A DNA stretch of 64,000 nucleotides from Gorsachius magnificus (taxonomy: Eukaryota > Chordata > Aves > Pelecaniformes > Ardeidae): the NCBI GenBank assembly GCA_034008185.1, contig CM067086.1:37983007-38047006 (forward strand). Direction: 5' to 3'. A program made the translations under genes and the position numbers. Shown here in pieces: positions 51,619 through 62,684 of this stretch; the stretch's first letter is position 1; each line of letters starts with the position of its first letter. Below the pieces are notes generated by a model. That model saw only the letters and a program-made list of their open reading frames with translations. It was not told the origin of the DNA and ran no database searches.

Positions 51619-54600
51619 ATTGTCTGATGCAATTTAAATCAGAAAATCTTCCTCACAAAGAAAGAACTGGCAATAAATAAAGCGAATTAGTTGAAGAACG
51701 GATAAAGTGAACCCAAATGGAGCATAATTATTCCCTCATGAATTTTCCTCATATAAATTATTTATTCCCATATTAGGGAATTCCCGTATTAGGGAAATTT
51801 TTAATTCATAATGTAAATAATGTCTGGAGAAGTCTTTTCTGATGTTGCTCAATGATTTGTTCTGTCTCTGGAGCAAATGAGATTAAATGCTATAATTTAG
51901 CTAAGAAGAGAACTAGAGAAGCTAAAAAAAAGGTCACAGTTCTGGCTGAAGTGTACTGAAATTTGAAAATATGTTTTTTAACATGACTGACCCCCATCAC
52001 TATTATTTGCATGCCTGTCATCTGAATTACGTTAGGTAAATATGTCTTCTCTTAATTCCAGGAGTTGCCACACATTCCAGACAAATTAAGTGTTCTCCAA
52101 GTTTATAGTAGAAAATTATTGGCTCTTATGAAAAAGAATCATGAGTTTGAGGTTATAGAGAGAAGGTGCTTACATTAAAACAAAGATTCTTTCAACATTT
52201 TTTATTTTCCTAAAGGAATATTTTAAGTGTCCTGCCTCCTTCATTTTGTGTTATTTTCATGCATGAGTGTTTCTCTTGAATTGTTGGCAGTTAACTACTG
52301 AGTGTCAATGATTCGTGTGCAGCAAAAGATGAGAACTTCAGATGTTCTTCTATCAGAAAGGGTTATTAATTTCTCTAAGTCATTTTATGACTCATTCTTC
52401 CCCACCTACTTTAATTTTTCTTATAGTTAAAAATTTGGATTTCTCTGAAGAAAGCTAATACAAAAGGAAAACCTCACTGCAGACCTTTGTATTTTCTTTT
52501 TTTTTTTAATCATATCTCTCACGAAAGAAAAATATTCTTTACATCCCATTTTTAACTGAAGACTCTTCTTAACAATGATTAGGGTCCACCAAAGGCTGTT
52601 GGGTAGAAACACTGTTTTTCATTGCTTGTCAATTTATGCTTTATGTCAGATCTATTACCTTGCTTGTGTGATGGCAAATAGACACTTTTCCTGTTACAAA
52701 CTCATACTATACTTATTTCCTACTCTTATTGTATTTGTTTTTAACTGTTTGACAGTGTACAAAGCTGGCATATGTCTCGGCAGATTATAAATTCTACAAA
52801 GCTGTTAGCATTTTGTGAAGTATCATAATGTACTCTTGACTGATCTTTTATTACCAAAGGCCACAGTCAGCCATTGAAGACTGAAACTGAAAGACTATTT
52901 AGCATGCCCTAAGTGTAACTTTGAGACAGCAGGAGCTAGAGCTTTCTGTAATTATACTCCCTGATTGTGGAATCTGCTCCCTATTGAGACTGGAAGAGCA
53001 GCATCTGTTGTGACATTTAGGTTAAAATTAAAGAGGTGCACAAGTTTGTTGATGCATTTAACTGTGGGGAATCATCTTAATTATTATTTTTAAATTGTGT
53101 TTGTAAAAAAAAACAACATAAAAATGAAGCTGTGGAAAGGACTTCATGTTGTTATGTTAAGAGACTGTTTTAAATTGTAAGTTATTATTTGTCCACAAAT
53201 GAAAGCAAAAGAAAAGGTAATCAACACCATGAACACAGAATAAAACACCCAGTCTGGATTCTGAGAAAACAGTTATTGCACCCTTATTAGTTCATTCATG
53301 CATTCTTCCGACCCCCATCCTACTTGTACAGTACTTGTCAGTACTTTATACATGGAGATGCTGGTAATTGCCCTAAGAAACATAAGCTATGAAACTGTGT
53401 TTCTAATTAGTTTTGTCTTTAAAACTAGCTCAAAATCACAGAAAATTTTCTCACTTCATTTAGTTAGAAGGCGATTTTTTCCTGGGTGGGCTCTGTCACT
53501 TGGCTAGTATGCCGCCAATTCATAACTTTATCTAATTTTTCAAATATTCTTGTTTTTAAATATTCTATTTTATAGCTTCTACACATTTCCTCAGCAAGTC
53601 ATTTTCTTCTAGATTATTTATTTTATATTAGATCACAGCATTCTCGTAGAAGAATTTTTTTTTTTCATCATTAGGACAGGCTGTATTTAACATTGGAATT
53701 CTTATTGCATCTCTTTAGGAGTGTCCATATAAAATGGAATAAATCTCAGGTGTCCTCTTTAGAATTTCACTAATCTGTCCTTACAACACTAACTTTTTAA
53801 TATAAATGGTTTCCAATATGCTATAGCTTTCATGTATGTTATCATAATTAAACACTATAAACACATCTGAATTTTGTAATCCTAATGTAAATAGAGCTCA
53901 AAAATAGATAGTGATTTATGGCCAGGGCTGTTGACATTTTGTAATCCACAAGACACGAAAATACAGATTTTTCGTCTCTGCATAAAGTCCCTATTTGATC
54001 CTGCACTTCTTGCTAATTCTACTTCTCTTTGTGCCTCTCCCATGGGCTCTTCTGTCCAAGAAGGCATAGCCAGATTCCTATTGTCCTCTACTTCCAGGCT
54101 GGCAATTGTGTGTTTGGAAGTTTGTGAGTTAGGTATGCCCAAGTTACTGTAAACTATGCTGAATGCCAAAATTAATTCAATCTTAAACTTACCAGTGTCT
54201 TGTAGATACCGTCTCTCAGAAACATTTCATTCTGGAGGACTCTGTCCACAGTGATTCCTCTTTGAAGACTTCCCATCCCTGGAGCTATCACAACGCATCT
54301 AGCTTAGATCACATGACCCATCATGAGGAGAATGTGAAGTGTCTATAGATAGGACATGAGTGGCAGTTGTCACATAGCAGGAGAGATGTTTTGTTTTGTT
54401 GTTTTGTTCAAACTGGAGATCACTTGGTTTAAAACACAATGAAATATATATTTAGGATATCTTCCTTATTTTTATTATGAACAGAAAGAACTGGGGTTTA
54501 ATAATATGTTCTCATAGTCACTGATAATTGCTACCAATTTAATTTTCCAGCTTGGCAAGAAATTTGTCTCAAAAAGTATTAAGAATCCTCTGATGTTATA

Positions 54601-55494
54601 TAGACCAGAGGGGGAAAAAAAAATCAAACAAAAAAAAATAAAGAAATAGTAGACTGACAGCTAGCAATTTGGCAATTTGCTTGCTCTGCTTGGAAGTAGA
54701 TTTCTCCTTCCTTCATAGTAAACTGCTAGTAGAGTTTCCTGTCTTGTGTTACTCTTCTCTATTAAAAATAAATTGCACAAGACTGTGTGTGGTTTTTAAT
54801 ATCAAAATATTCACCATCTAATGAAGGACTTTTCCAAAGGATAATTTGCAAATAACATATGCAATGAATAAAAATTGAAAGGGTGTTGAGGTTAAGTCAT
54901 TTTTCTGTACTGTGGAATGATTTCAGAATTCTTTTCTCAGTTCTGAGGACTAAGGAAAGAATAAGCATAGGCACATATGTTTTAAAGAAGCTTCCCTGCT
55001 GAACAGCTTCAAAAGGATGATACAGTTAAGCAACAAAACCAGCCTAAGAAAAAACTCATCTATTCACTTAAGAGTTAATAATTTCTTGTGTGCAAGTACG
55101 TAAACAGTGCCATAGAAAAGACTTCATTTAAGTGTTAAATACATTCTAAGTTAAAACTTGCTAGGGCTAATTTTCAGGTGGATCTGGCAACATTTTCCCT
55201 CCAACTCCAGTCAGTGTACTTTTTAAAGGAGATAATTTGCATATATTTAATAATTTGAATTTCACCTGTACCTATAGTATTCCAGACTTCTGTGACAAGT
55301 TTCCTTTCAAGTTTCTACAAAGCTGAAGCTCCCCCAAACCTTTCATTTAAGAGAAAGAAACAAGCCATATTGAAAAAATCCATTCTTTCTCCCAGCAATA
55401 TCAATCATCATCACTGATGAGGATGTCAGTCTGAAGTACTTGCTGGGCAAATAGTCATAAGTCTGCAGAGTAGCTTACACTTCAATAATATCCA
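51619..55494. other. AT-rich non-coding DNA, no gene seen
   Basis: It contains a 16-bp tandem duplication at 51765-51796 and A/T runs (52497-52508, 53656-53665, 54610-54640). No coding exon, RNA gene or transposon is recognised. Confidence 0.55.
51765..51796. repeat. 16-bp tandem duplication of a TTCCC..GGGAA palindrome
   Basis: TTCCCATATTAGGGAA is followed directly by TTCCCGTATTAGGGAA, with one difference. Each unit is an inverted repeat (TTCCC/GGGAA), and their junction makes the palindrome GGGAATTCCC at 51776-51785, which fits the NF-kappaB consensus GGGRNWYYCC. Any function is inference. Confidence 0.8.
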
Positions 55495-56048
55495 CTTTGT
55501 GGTTTAACGCCAGTCAGCAACTAAGCACCACACAGCTGCTAGCTCTCTTCCCCCTCCCAGTGGGATGGGGGAGAGAATGGGAAGACAAAACCCATGGGCT
55601 GAGATAAGAACAGTTTAATAATGGAAATAAGATAAAGTAAAATAGTAGTGGTAATAATAATATTAGTAGTAATAATAATAATATACAAAGCAAGTGATAC
55701 ACAATGCAATTGGTCACCACCTGCCAACCGATGCCCCTCCAGTCCCCGAGCAGTGATTGCAGTGTCTCCTTCCTGCCCTGGCTAACTCCCCCTGATCATG
55801 ACATCATATGGTATGGAATATCCCTTCGGCTAGTTTGGGTCAGCTGTCCTGGCTGTGTGCCCTCCCAGCTTCTTCTGCACTTGGCAGATCATGGGAAGCT
55901 GAAAAAGTCCTTGGCCAGTCTAAGCACTTCTTAGCAGCCACTAAAACATCAGTGAATTATCAACATTCTTCTCGTCCTAAACCCAAAACACAGCACTATG
56001 CCAGCTACTAGGAAGAAAATTAACTCTATCCCAGCCAAAACCAAGACA
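55495..56048 (-). mobile_element. ERV solo LTR (minus strand)
   Basis: About 554 bp running from TTTGTGGTTTAACGCC (eroded reverse of the ACGACA end) to CTCTATCCCAGCCAAAACCA and AGACA (reverse of the TGTC start). The reverse polyadenylation signal TTTAAT is at 55614-55619. The block ATGGTATGGAATATCCCTT (about 55808) is shared with the other LTRs. An (AAT)n-rich stretch lies inside at about 55640-55683. Flanks ATCCA and TATAA do not match, so the target duplication is lost or edges have shifted. No retroviral genes adjoin it. Confidence 0.92.
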
Positions 56049-58432
56049 TATAACCAAAGCCATATTTCCCATTGGTATACATAGGCAGATTTACAAAATA
56101 CACTTATTTAATCATTTTAAGTAAACAAATACTCCTCTATATGCTTATGTCAATACATTTTCTTGCCAATAGACCAGCATGTATCAGAGAACATGCAGCA
56201 GGGACTTTTTGGTGTCTCATGCTCCTGACCATCAGGCAGAAAAATGAATGAGGCTTCTTAATGTGAGTAATGGTCTCACAAGTCTTAGCAAAATTAATGT
56301 GCTTGCTTTTGGAAAAAGAGAAAATGTGTATATGAGGTATGAGGATAAACAAAAAAAAAAGTGGTAGATGGGGAAAATTATAAAGTGTCATGGAGCTTCT
56401 TGGTTTGAAAATACAGGAAAATTCTCTTTCCTGTCATTCCTCCACCTGTCATTCCTCCAGGATAGGAGAGTGAAAAGGTTCTGCAAGCCTGTAGAGAGAA
56501 ACCAAAAGGACTGAGAGATGTCTGTCTCCTAGTCCAGCAATGAAGGAAAGACTGAGAAACTTCTAGAGAGATGGATAGAAGACTGTCAGTGGCTGGTGAT
56601 GCTGTAGATGGCAAATCACCGAAAGCAGGATATTCATATAGTTTAGTAGTCCTAAGGAAACTCAGAACTAGAAAACTGCTAAAGAACTGGGTACAGTAAC
56701 AGCAACTAAAATAAGAGAAAATATCCTGAATGTGATATAGAGCCATAGCCCAAAATTCAGAAGTCTAGCACAAAGCTGGGATCTAGCAGTTCTTAAACAT
56801 TTTCCAAATTACCAAGATTACATTGTACGTAATGCTTGCTGTATTCATTACGTACTAATGCAACTGAAGAGTATGATTCTACATTGAGAAACAATTAAAA
56901 TGGAAACTTTACTTAGACTTTTACTTTGAGTTTTCAGTGCAACCTTGAGTATTCACTGCTGTACACAGCTTCTGTTCTCTACATCAATAAAACACGTATG
57001 TGAAATATGAAATGGGAGGAATAGCATCTGTTGCAGACAAAAAGAGAATCAAAGTGAGTAGAGCAGATCTGTAGCAAGTGCAAAAATTTGGTAGGTGAAT
57101 GTGATTCTGCAGGATTTCTATAGGAAAGCCATACTGGCTCAGCCAAGTGTCTGTCTCAGGCAGTGGCCACAAACAACACCAAGGGAAGATTAAGAGCAAG
57201 GCAAACAAATTGTATGTCCCTCTGATACCGCCTTTTCATCTAATTATATTCTGTTTGAAGATTTCCTGAACCTAATGTGACTTCTTTAACATCTTTGGGT
57301 TTCTTTTCTTTATGGTCACAGATAGTTTTACATGTACAATAATTTATGGTCAGAAATGTAAAAGGTCTGTTATTTTTCCTATTAAGAACTAGGTCCCTTT
57401 ATTTGGTTTGAGCTTACCTCTTACTAGCTTCATTTAATAATTTCTTATTTTTGTAATAGGAGAGACAGCAAACAGTAGTTTTGTGTTGATACTCTTCATG
57501 ATCATGTTGTAGGCTTCTGGCATTTCCTTTACATGGTCTCCTTCCCAGGCTGCAGAGCATGTTTTCTCAACTATTTGTTATATGTAAGATCTTCCACGCT
57601 TTTTAACACTCTTTCTCTGAATTTTCTCAGTTCTATTGAATACTTTTTGGGGGTAAGATGATCCGACCTGCACATAGTTTGGGAAAAACACAGATTTATA
57701 CGGTGATTTCACTGGTTTTGTTTCTCTCCCTCTATTTCCTAATATTTTCAAACATTTGAGTTGGGTTTTGGTCCACTACCAAGTACTGAGTCTATGTTTT
57801 TATGGAACTGTGTCATAATCCCATAATTGGTTCTCTCGTGTATCACTTTATACTTCTCTACACTGAACATTTTTTACTGTTTTATTGCTAAGACACTTAG
57901 TCTTGTAAGGCTTTTCTTCATTTCTTGCAGGTGGCTCTCATCTTTATGACTTTGACCAACATTTATCATTCCACAGAGCTTTCTTTAAAGTTAACATTCA
58001 GATAGTTTACTTATCTTGCCTGTCTGGCAGAGGATCAACATAGGCAAAGTGCAGTCTCACAAACCATCATAGGCAAACCATTGCCTCTCACAAGCTGATT
58101 TACTTTAAGCCACCTTTATATCTTTAGTTCAGACTTGGTGTAAGGAAAGAAATGATAGTCACTCTAATGGAGTAACAACTGAAAGAATGCATCCTCCAAA
58201 TTAATCAAAAAGTTCCCTGCACAGATCGATACCTATGATGTATAGTTAGATTATCTCAAAATTAACAGAGAGCTCTGCAAACCTGGAAATATGACAACCG
58301 AGGCAGAGACTTCTCTTTTCTATGTATAAGAAGGGAAAAGTGATGTTCTTCTGAGGAGTGTGTGTCTATTAGTTTGTGACCCTTAAACCTGACAGGTTAG
58401 ATGGACTGAAATTCATGTAAGATACTGGGCTT
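56049..58432. other. AT-rich non-coding DNA, no gene seen
   Basis: It contains a direct repeat of CTGTCATTCCTCCA at 56431-56444 and 56446-56459. The 122-codon minus frame at 56378-56746 has no recognisable domain. Nothing else is supported. Confidence 0.55.
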
Positions 58433-58437
58433 TTGTC
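58433..58437. repeat. Target-site duplication TTGTC, left copy
   Basis: TTGTC precedes the LTR at 58438 and is repeated exactly at 59013-59017, directly after its other end. Confidence 0.88.
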
Positions 58438-59012
58438 TGTGGTGGCTTGACCTTGGCTGGACACCAGGTGCCACCAAGTTGCTCTATCACTTTCCTCAGC
58501 AGGACAGGCAGGGAGAAAATGAGATGGAAAAAAAACCCTCGTGGGTCAAGATAAAGGCAGTTTAATACAGCAAAAGCAAAGGCTACACATGGAAGCAAAA
58601 GGAAAACAAAGCTTTATTCTCTACCTCCCATCAGCAGGTGATGTTCAGCCACTTCCCGGGAAGCAGGGCTTCAACACGTAGTCGTTGCTCTGGAAGACAA
58701 ATGTCATAAATAACAAATGCACCCTCTTCCTCTTCCTTTCCTTAGCTTTTATTGCTGAGGCGATGTCATATGGTATGGAATACGCCTTTGGGTCGGCTGT
58801 CCTGGCTACGTCCCCTCCCAAGATCTTGCCCAACCCCACCCTACTGATGAGGGGGGAAATGTTGGAGAGAGCCCTGATGCTGTGCCAGCACTGCTCAGCA
58901 GTAACCAAAACACTGGTGTGTTATCAACACATTTCCAGCTACCAATACAAAGCACATCATTATCAGGGCTGCTATGGGAAAGATTAACTCCATCTCAGCC
59001 AGACCCAATACA
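58438..59012 (-). mobile_element. ERV solo LTR, second family (minus strand), complete
   Basis: This 575-bp element starts TGTGGTGGCTTGACCTTGGC and ends CAGCCAGACCCAATACA, so on the minus strand it reads TGTATTGGGTCTGGCTGAG...CCACCACA. Both sides carry the 5-bp duplication TTGTC. The reverse polyadenylation signal TTTAAT is at 58561-58566. It shares the ATGGTATGGAATACGCCTTT block and the general U3 start (TGT..TTGG.T..GGCTGRGAT.GAGTTA) with the other LTRs but differs over much of its length, so it is a sister family. The exact duplication suggests moderate age. ERVL-like class is inferred from the 5-bp duplication. Confidence 0.93.
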
Positions 59013-59299
59013 TTGTCAATCAGTTTAAATGTGTAATTTTGCCTAGAAACTAAGAGGATTAATCTTGAAAAACATCAAAGTATAAGCAGTAACGTAGATA
59101 AGAAGTTTGCTAAATCTTGACTCAGCAGTTTTAACTTGCAGAGATTTAAGCTCATGTTTTGTTCTGTTTCAGTACTCCTGGCTTTGCAGCCTATATAATT
59201 TTCTTTCAGAATTTCAAGCACAGTTAACACTCAAACAGAGAACAAAGCAAGGCAAACTATGTTTAAAGCACTTGATTCTTCCTGGTTTTGCAGTAAAAT
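59013..59299. other. Spacer between LTR and CR1
   Basis: Begins with the right copy of the TTGTC duplication. The rest is AT-rich and holds the fortuitous ATG and leader of the open frame that runs into the CR1; I see no element here. Confidence 0.55.
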
Positions 59300-60595
59300 C
59301 ATATGAAGTGAGAAATATGGAGGACAATCAGGGGATCAGGCCCAGTCAGCATGGGTTCACGAAAGGCAAGTCTTGCCTAACCAACCTGATTTCCTTCTAT
59401 GACCAGGTGACCCGCCTGGTAGATGAGGGAAAGGCTGTGGATGTTGTCTACCTGGACTTCAGCAAAGCCTTCGACACCGTCTCCCATAGCATTCTCCTGG
59501 AGAAGCTGGCAGTTCATGGCCTAGATGGATGTACTCTTCGCTGGGTTAAAAACTGGCTGGGTGGCCGAGCCCAGAGAGTCGTGGCGAATGGAGCTAAATC
59601 CAGTTGGTGGCTGGTCACAAGCGGTGTCCCCCAGGGCTCAGTTTTAAGGCCGGTCTTGTTTAATATCTTTATCAATGACCTGGATGAGGGGATTGAGTGT
59701 GCCCTCAGTAAATTTGCAGACAACACCAAAGTGGGTGGGAGTGTTGATCTGCTGGAGGGGAGGAGGGCTCTGCAGAGGGACCTGGACAGGCTGGATCGAT
59801 GGGCTGAGGCCAATTGTATGAGGTTCAACAAAGCCAAGTGCCGGGTCCTGCACTTTGGTCACAACAACCCCATGCAGCGCTACAGGCCTGGGGAAGAGTG
59901 GCTGGAAAGCTGCCTGGTGGAAAAGACCTGGGGGTACTGATTGACTGCCGCCTGAATATGAGCCAGCAGTGTGCCCAGGTGGCCAAGAAGGCCAATGGCA
60001 TCCTGGCTTGTATCAGGAATAGTGTGGCCAGCAGGAGCAGGGAAGTGATCGTGCCCCTGTACTCGGTGCTGGTGAGGCCGCACCTCGAATACTGTGTTCA
60101 GTTTTGGGCCCCTCACTACAAGAAAGATGTTGCCTTGCTGGAACAGGTCCAGAGGAGAGCAACCAAGCTGGTGAGGGGTCTGGAACACAAGTCATACGAG
60201 GAGCGGCTGAGGGAACTGGGGTTATTTAGTCTGGAGAAGAGGAGGCTGAGGGGAGACCTGATCGCCCTCTACAACTACCTGACAGGAGGGTGTAGTGAGG
60301 TGGGCGTCGGCCTCTTCTCCCTTGTAACGGACGATAGGACGAGGGGGAATGGCCTCAAATTGTGCCAGGGCAGGTTTAGGCTAGACATGAGGAAAAACTT
60401 CTTCACCGAGAGGATTGTCAGGCTCTGGAATGGGCTGCCCAGGGAGGTGGTGGAGTCCTCATCCCTGGAGGTATTTAAAAGACGGATAGATGAGGTGCTT
60501 AGGGACATGGTTTAGTGGTGGGATGGCAGTGCTAGGTTAACGGTTGGACTCGATGATCTTAAAGGTCTTTTCCAACCGAGGTGAGGTGATTCTAT
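59300..60595 (+). mobile_element. CR1 LINE, longest copy in the window, 5'-truncated
   Basis: CR1 homology begins near AGAAATATGGAGGACAATCA (the region before the [13 protein letters not shown] motif) and reaches GAGGTGATTCTATATTCC. It holds most of the reverse transcriptase, the C-terminal region and the 3' UTR. The tail is reduced to about one octamer unit, and a GTGAG duplication stands before it. It belongs to the same subfamily as the copies at 17.5 and 43.7 kb. Confidence 0.95.
59310..60515 (+). pseudogene. CR1 ORF2 reverse transcriptase, frameshifted and catalytically damaged
   Basis: The coding region begins in a frame that is open from an unrelated upstream ATG at 59107; CR1 sequence starts about 68 codons in. 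In order: [32 protein letters not shown] (first palm motif with catalytic Asp), [10 protein letters not shown], then SKFADNTKV, where the second Asp of FADD has become Asn (codon AAC at 59722-59724). The adjacent LGPVLFN reads LRPVLFN. At about 59921 one A of an A run is missing compared with the 17.5-kb copy, so the frame ends at 59940; the rest continues in the next frame (to TAG at 60513-60515) through [15 protein letters not shown] and [11 protein letters not shown]. The loss of the catalytic residue and the frameshift make it inactive. Confidence 0.92.
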
Positions 60596-61198
60596 ATTCC
60601 AGCTCATAGAGAAGAACATATTTTGAAATGAAAGATCTATAATCTGTAAAGAATTTTTGGATTTAAATCAATACTATCTAATCAAGATAACCAGGAAAGC
60701 TATGCATTGATTTAGGTTTCAAATATACACATCCATCAGATTGCAACTACCATTATAAACAAGAATAATAAAAAGGGAATTCAAATTTTCTTACAATGTT
60801 AGGTTATAAAGATGCAAGTTAGTGATACGAGAAGACATAGGTGCAATCCCAGACTGTGCACCTTTTTTAAAGTGGAATCAGCTGTAGCAAGCAAACTGCA
60901 TTAAAAACATTCATAAGGACCAGTATCTCTGTGAAAAGTGCAGAAGCTCTAATGCATTACCTGAGAAAAATATGAAGACACTCTCTGAGAAGACAGACTT
61001 TTTATTGTTGTTTGTATTGATGGAAATGAAGGGGTTTATTTGATTTGCTTGCTTTTTTGACATGGAAAAGTCTATTTTCCTACAAAATATATAGCATAGC
61101 CCCATAATAGTGTCAACCATGTGCCATTACAGTATAATTTAGTGTTTCCAGTGAGTTTATTACAAACTATGCCTGTATGCAAATTGAGAAGTTAATAT

Positions 61199-61261
61199 TT
61201 GTTTGGTTCGGTTTTTTTGGGTTGTCTTTTTTGGTTTGGTTTGGTTTTTTTTTTTGTTTTT
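61199..61261. repeat. G/T-rich low-complexity tract
   Basis: TTTGGTTTGGTTTGG units embedded in T runs. The short Phe/Leu-rich frame across it is an artefact of this tract. Confidence 0.85.
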
Positions 61262-62652
61262 CATTTTCTTCCTGAAATGATGTTCTTTGCCTACTTTTTA
61301 AAAATATGTTTGACTCTCAAGCTCCCCCACAGGCAGGTAAGAAATGAAGCAGAAGTGGTCAAACAGGAAGCTAGTAAACCCACACTTTCCATGTGATGAG
61401 AGGCCAGGAGTGTTTTTTCAGGAGGTGGTCCATCATAAGAGTAGATGTCATAATTTCCTGTTGGTTGTTTGTAGGGAAGTTGCTGCTGCTTTTGGAGGTT
61501 AGCTACAGTTCTTGGAAGTTCATCACTGCTACTCCTCTATGACTCCTATATCACAGCTCTTAAAACCAACACATTCTCGGTGTCAGCAATCACTGTAGAA
61601 AACCAGCTTTGAGCAGTACAAAAAGTTGTCAGGGCTGCTTTGATATCTTGTTTATCTTCTAAACTCCTGAAACTGAAGATATCTGCAACTTCTTGATAGT
61701 TTCATTCAGAACTCCAGATGTCTGCCACTTGTTTTCACCATTCTGTGTGCCCATTATTTCTAATTGGTGCAAGACTGTGACTGTATCAAAAGAACCCCCA
61801 AAATGAAGGCTGAGAATGACAATGGTAACATACAAGCTTGTTCTGACTCTTTGGTCAGTAACGGCTTAAGTGGAGATAACAAGAAAACCAGAAATGTTTT
61901 CTACTAAGAAATTAAGATTCATGTTGAGTAGTCATTGGAAGGACTAGGCAGAGATTGCTGAGAGACAGTGAGAATTTAGTGGGAAATTTTTGATTCAGAA
62001 TAGGGGAATGTAAGGTATAATGTAGACAGGCCATGAATGTCAGGCATGACACCTGCTAATGCAGAGTCAGGTCTAGGAAGTAATGAGAAACTGGACTTGA
62101 AAAGGATGTGGGGGAGGTGGAATTATTAGGGAAGATGCCAGCATGTCCTTACAGAAAGATCCTGTAAACTTATATAGACATCACTAAAGCAGTCTTTCTT
62201 CTCCAGTACTAGCTACAGAATAAAGCTGTTCCTTGGGGCAGGGGTAACATGATGGACATGAATTTCTTGATGGGATTTCAGTGCCTTTCCTTTGAGCATC
62301 ATTTGAGAAATACTATTTTCTTTTAGTCCATAGGGAGTTGCCTGTTGTTTGCTGAAGCTTTTGTTATAATCAAGTTTGTAAATGAGAAGAAAGCAAGAAC
62401 CTTCATAGTCTTTTTCCAAGAGAGCTGTGACAGTTGCATGAAAGAGTGAATGAAGAATTCTGAAGAAATGGATGAAGGAAAAAGGGACTTGATGACCTGT
62501 TTCAGTCTTGCAAAGACTTTTGCTGTGAAAATGAATAATTGTTCACATAAGCGTCTGAGAATCAAATAATTTCAGATAAGGTATAGACATTTGAAGTGTC
62601 TCCAATTCCGCAAAAGATGAATTAGACACTGACATTTGGGAAGCTAACTTAA

Positions 62653-62684
62653 TTGAGATTAAATGCAGTTGAGATTAAATGCAA
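62653..62684. repeat. 16-bp tandem duplication
   Basis: TTGAGATTAAATGCAG is followed by TTGAGATTAAATGCAA, two adjacent copies with one difference at the last base. Confidence 0.9.

Noticed and set aside
55495..59012. The two minus-strand LTRs as ends of one provirus
   Set aside because: They belong to different families, have different edges, and the 2.4 kb between them holds no gag, pol or env-like frame or primer-binding site. The second LTR also has its own target duplication.
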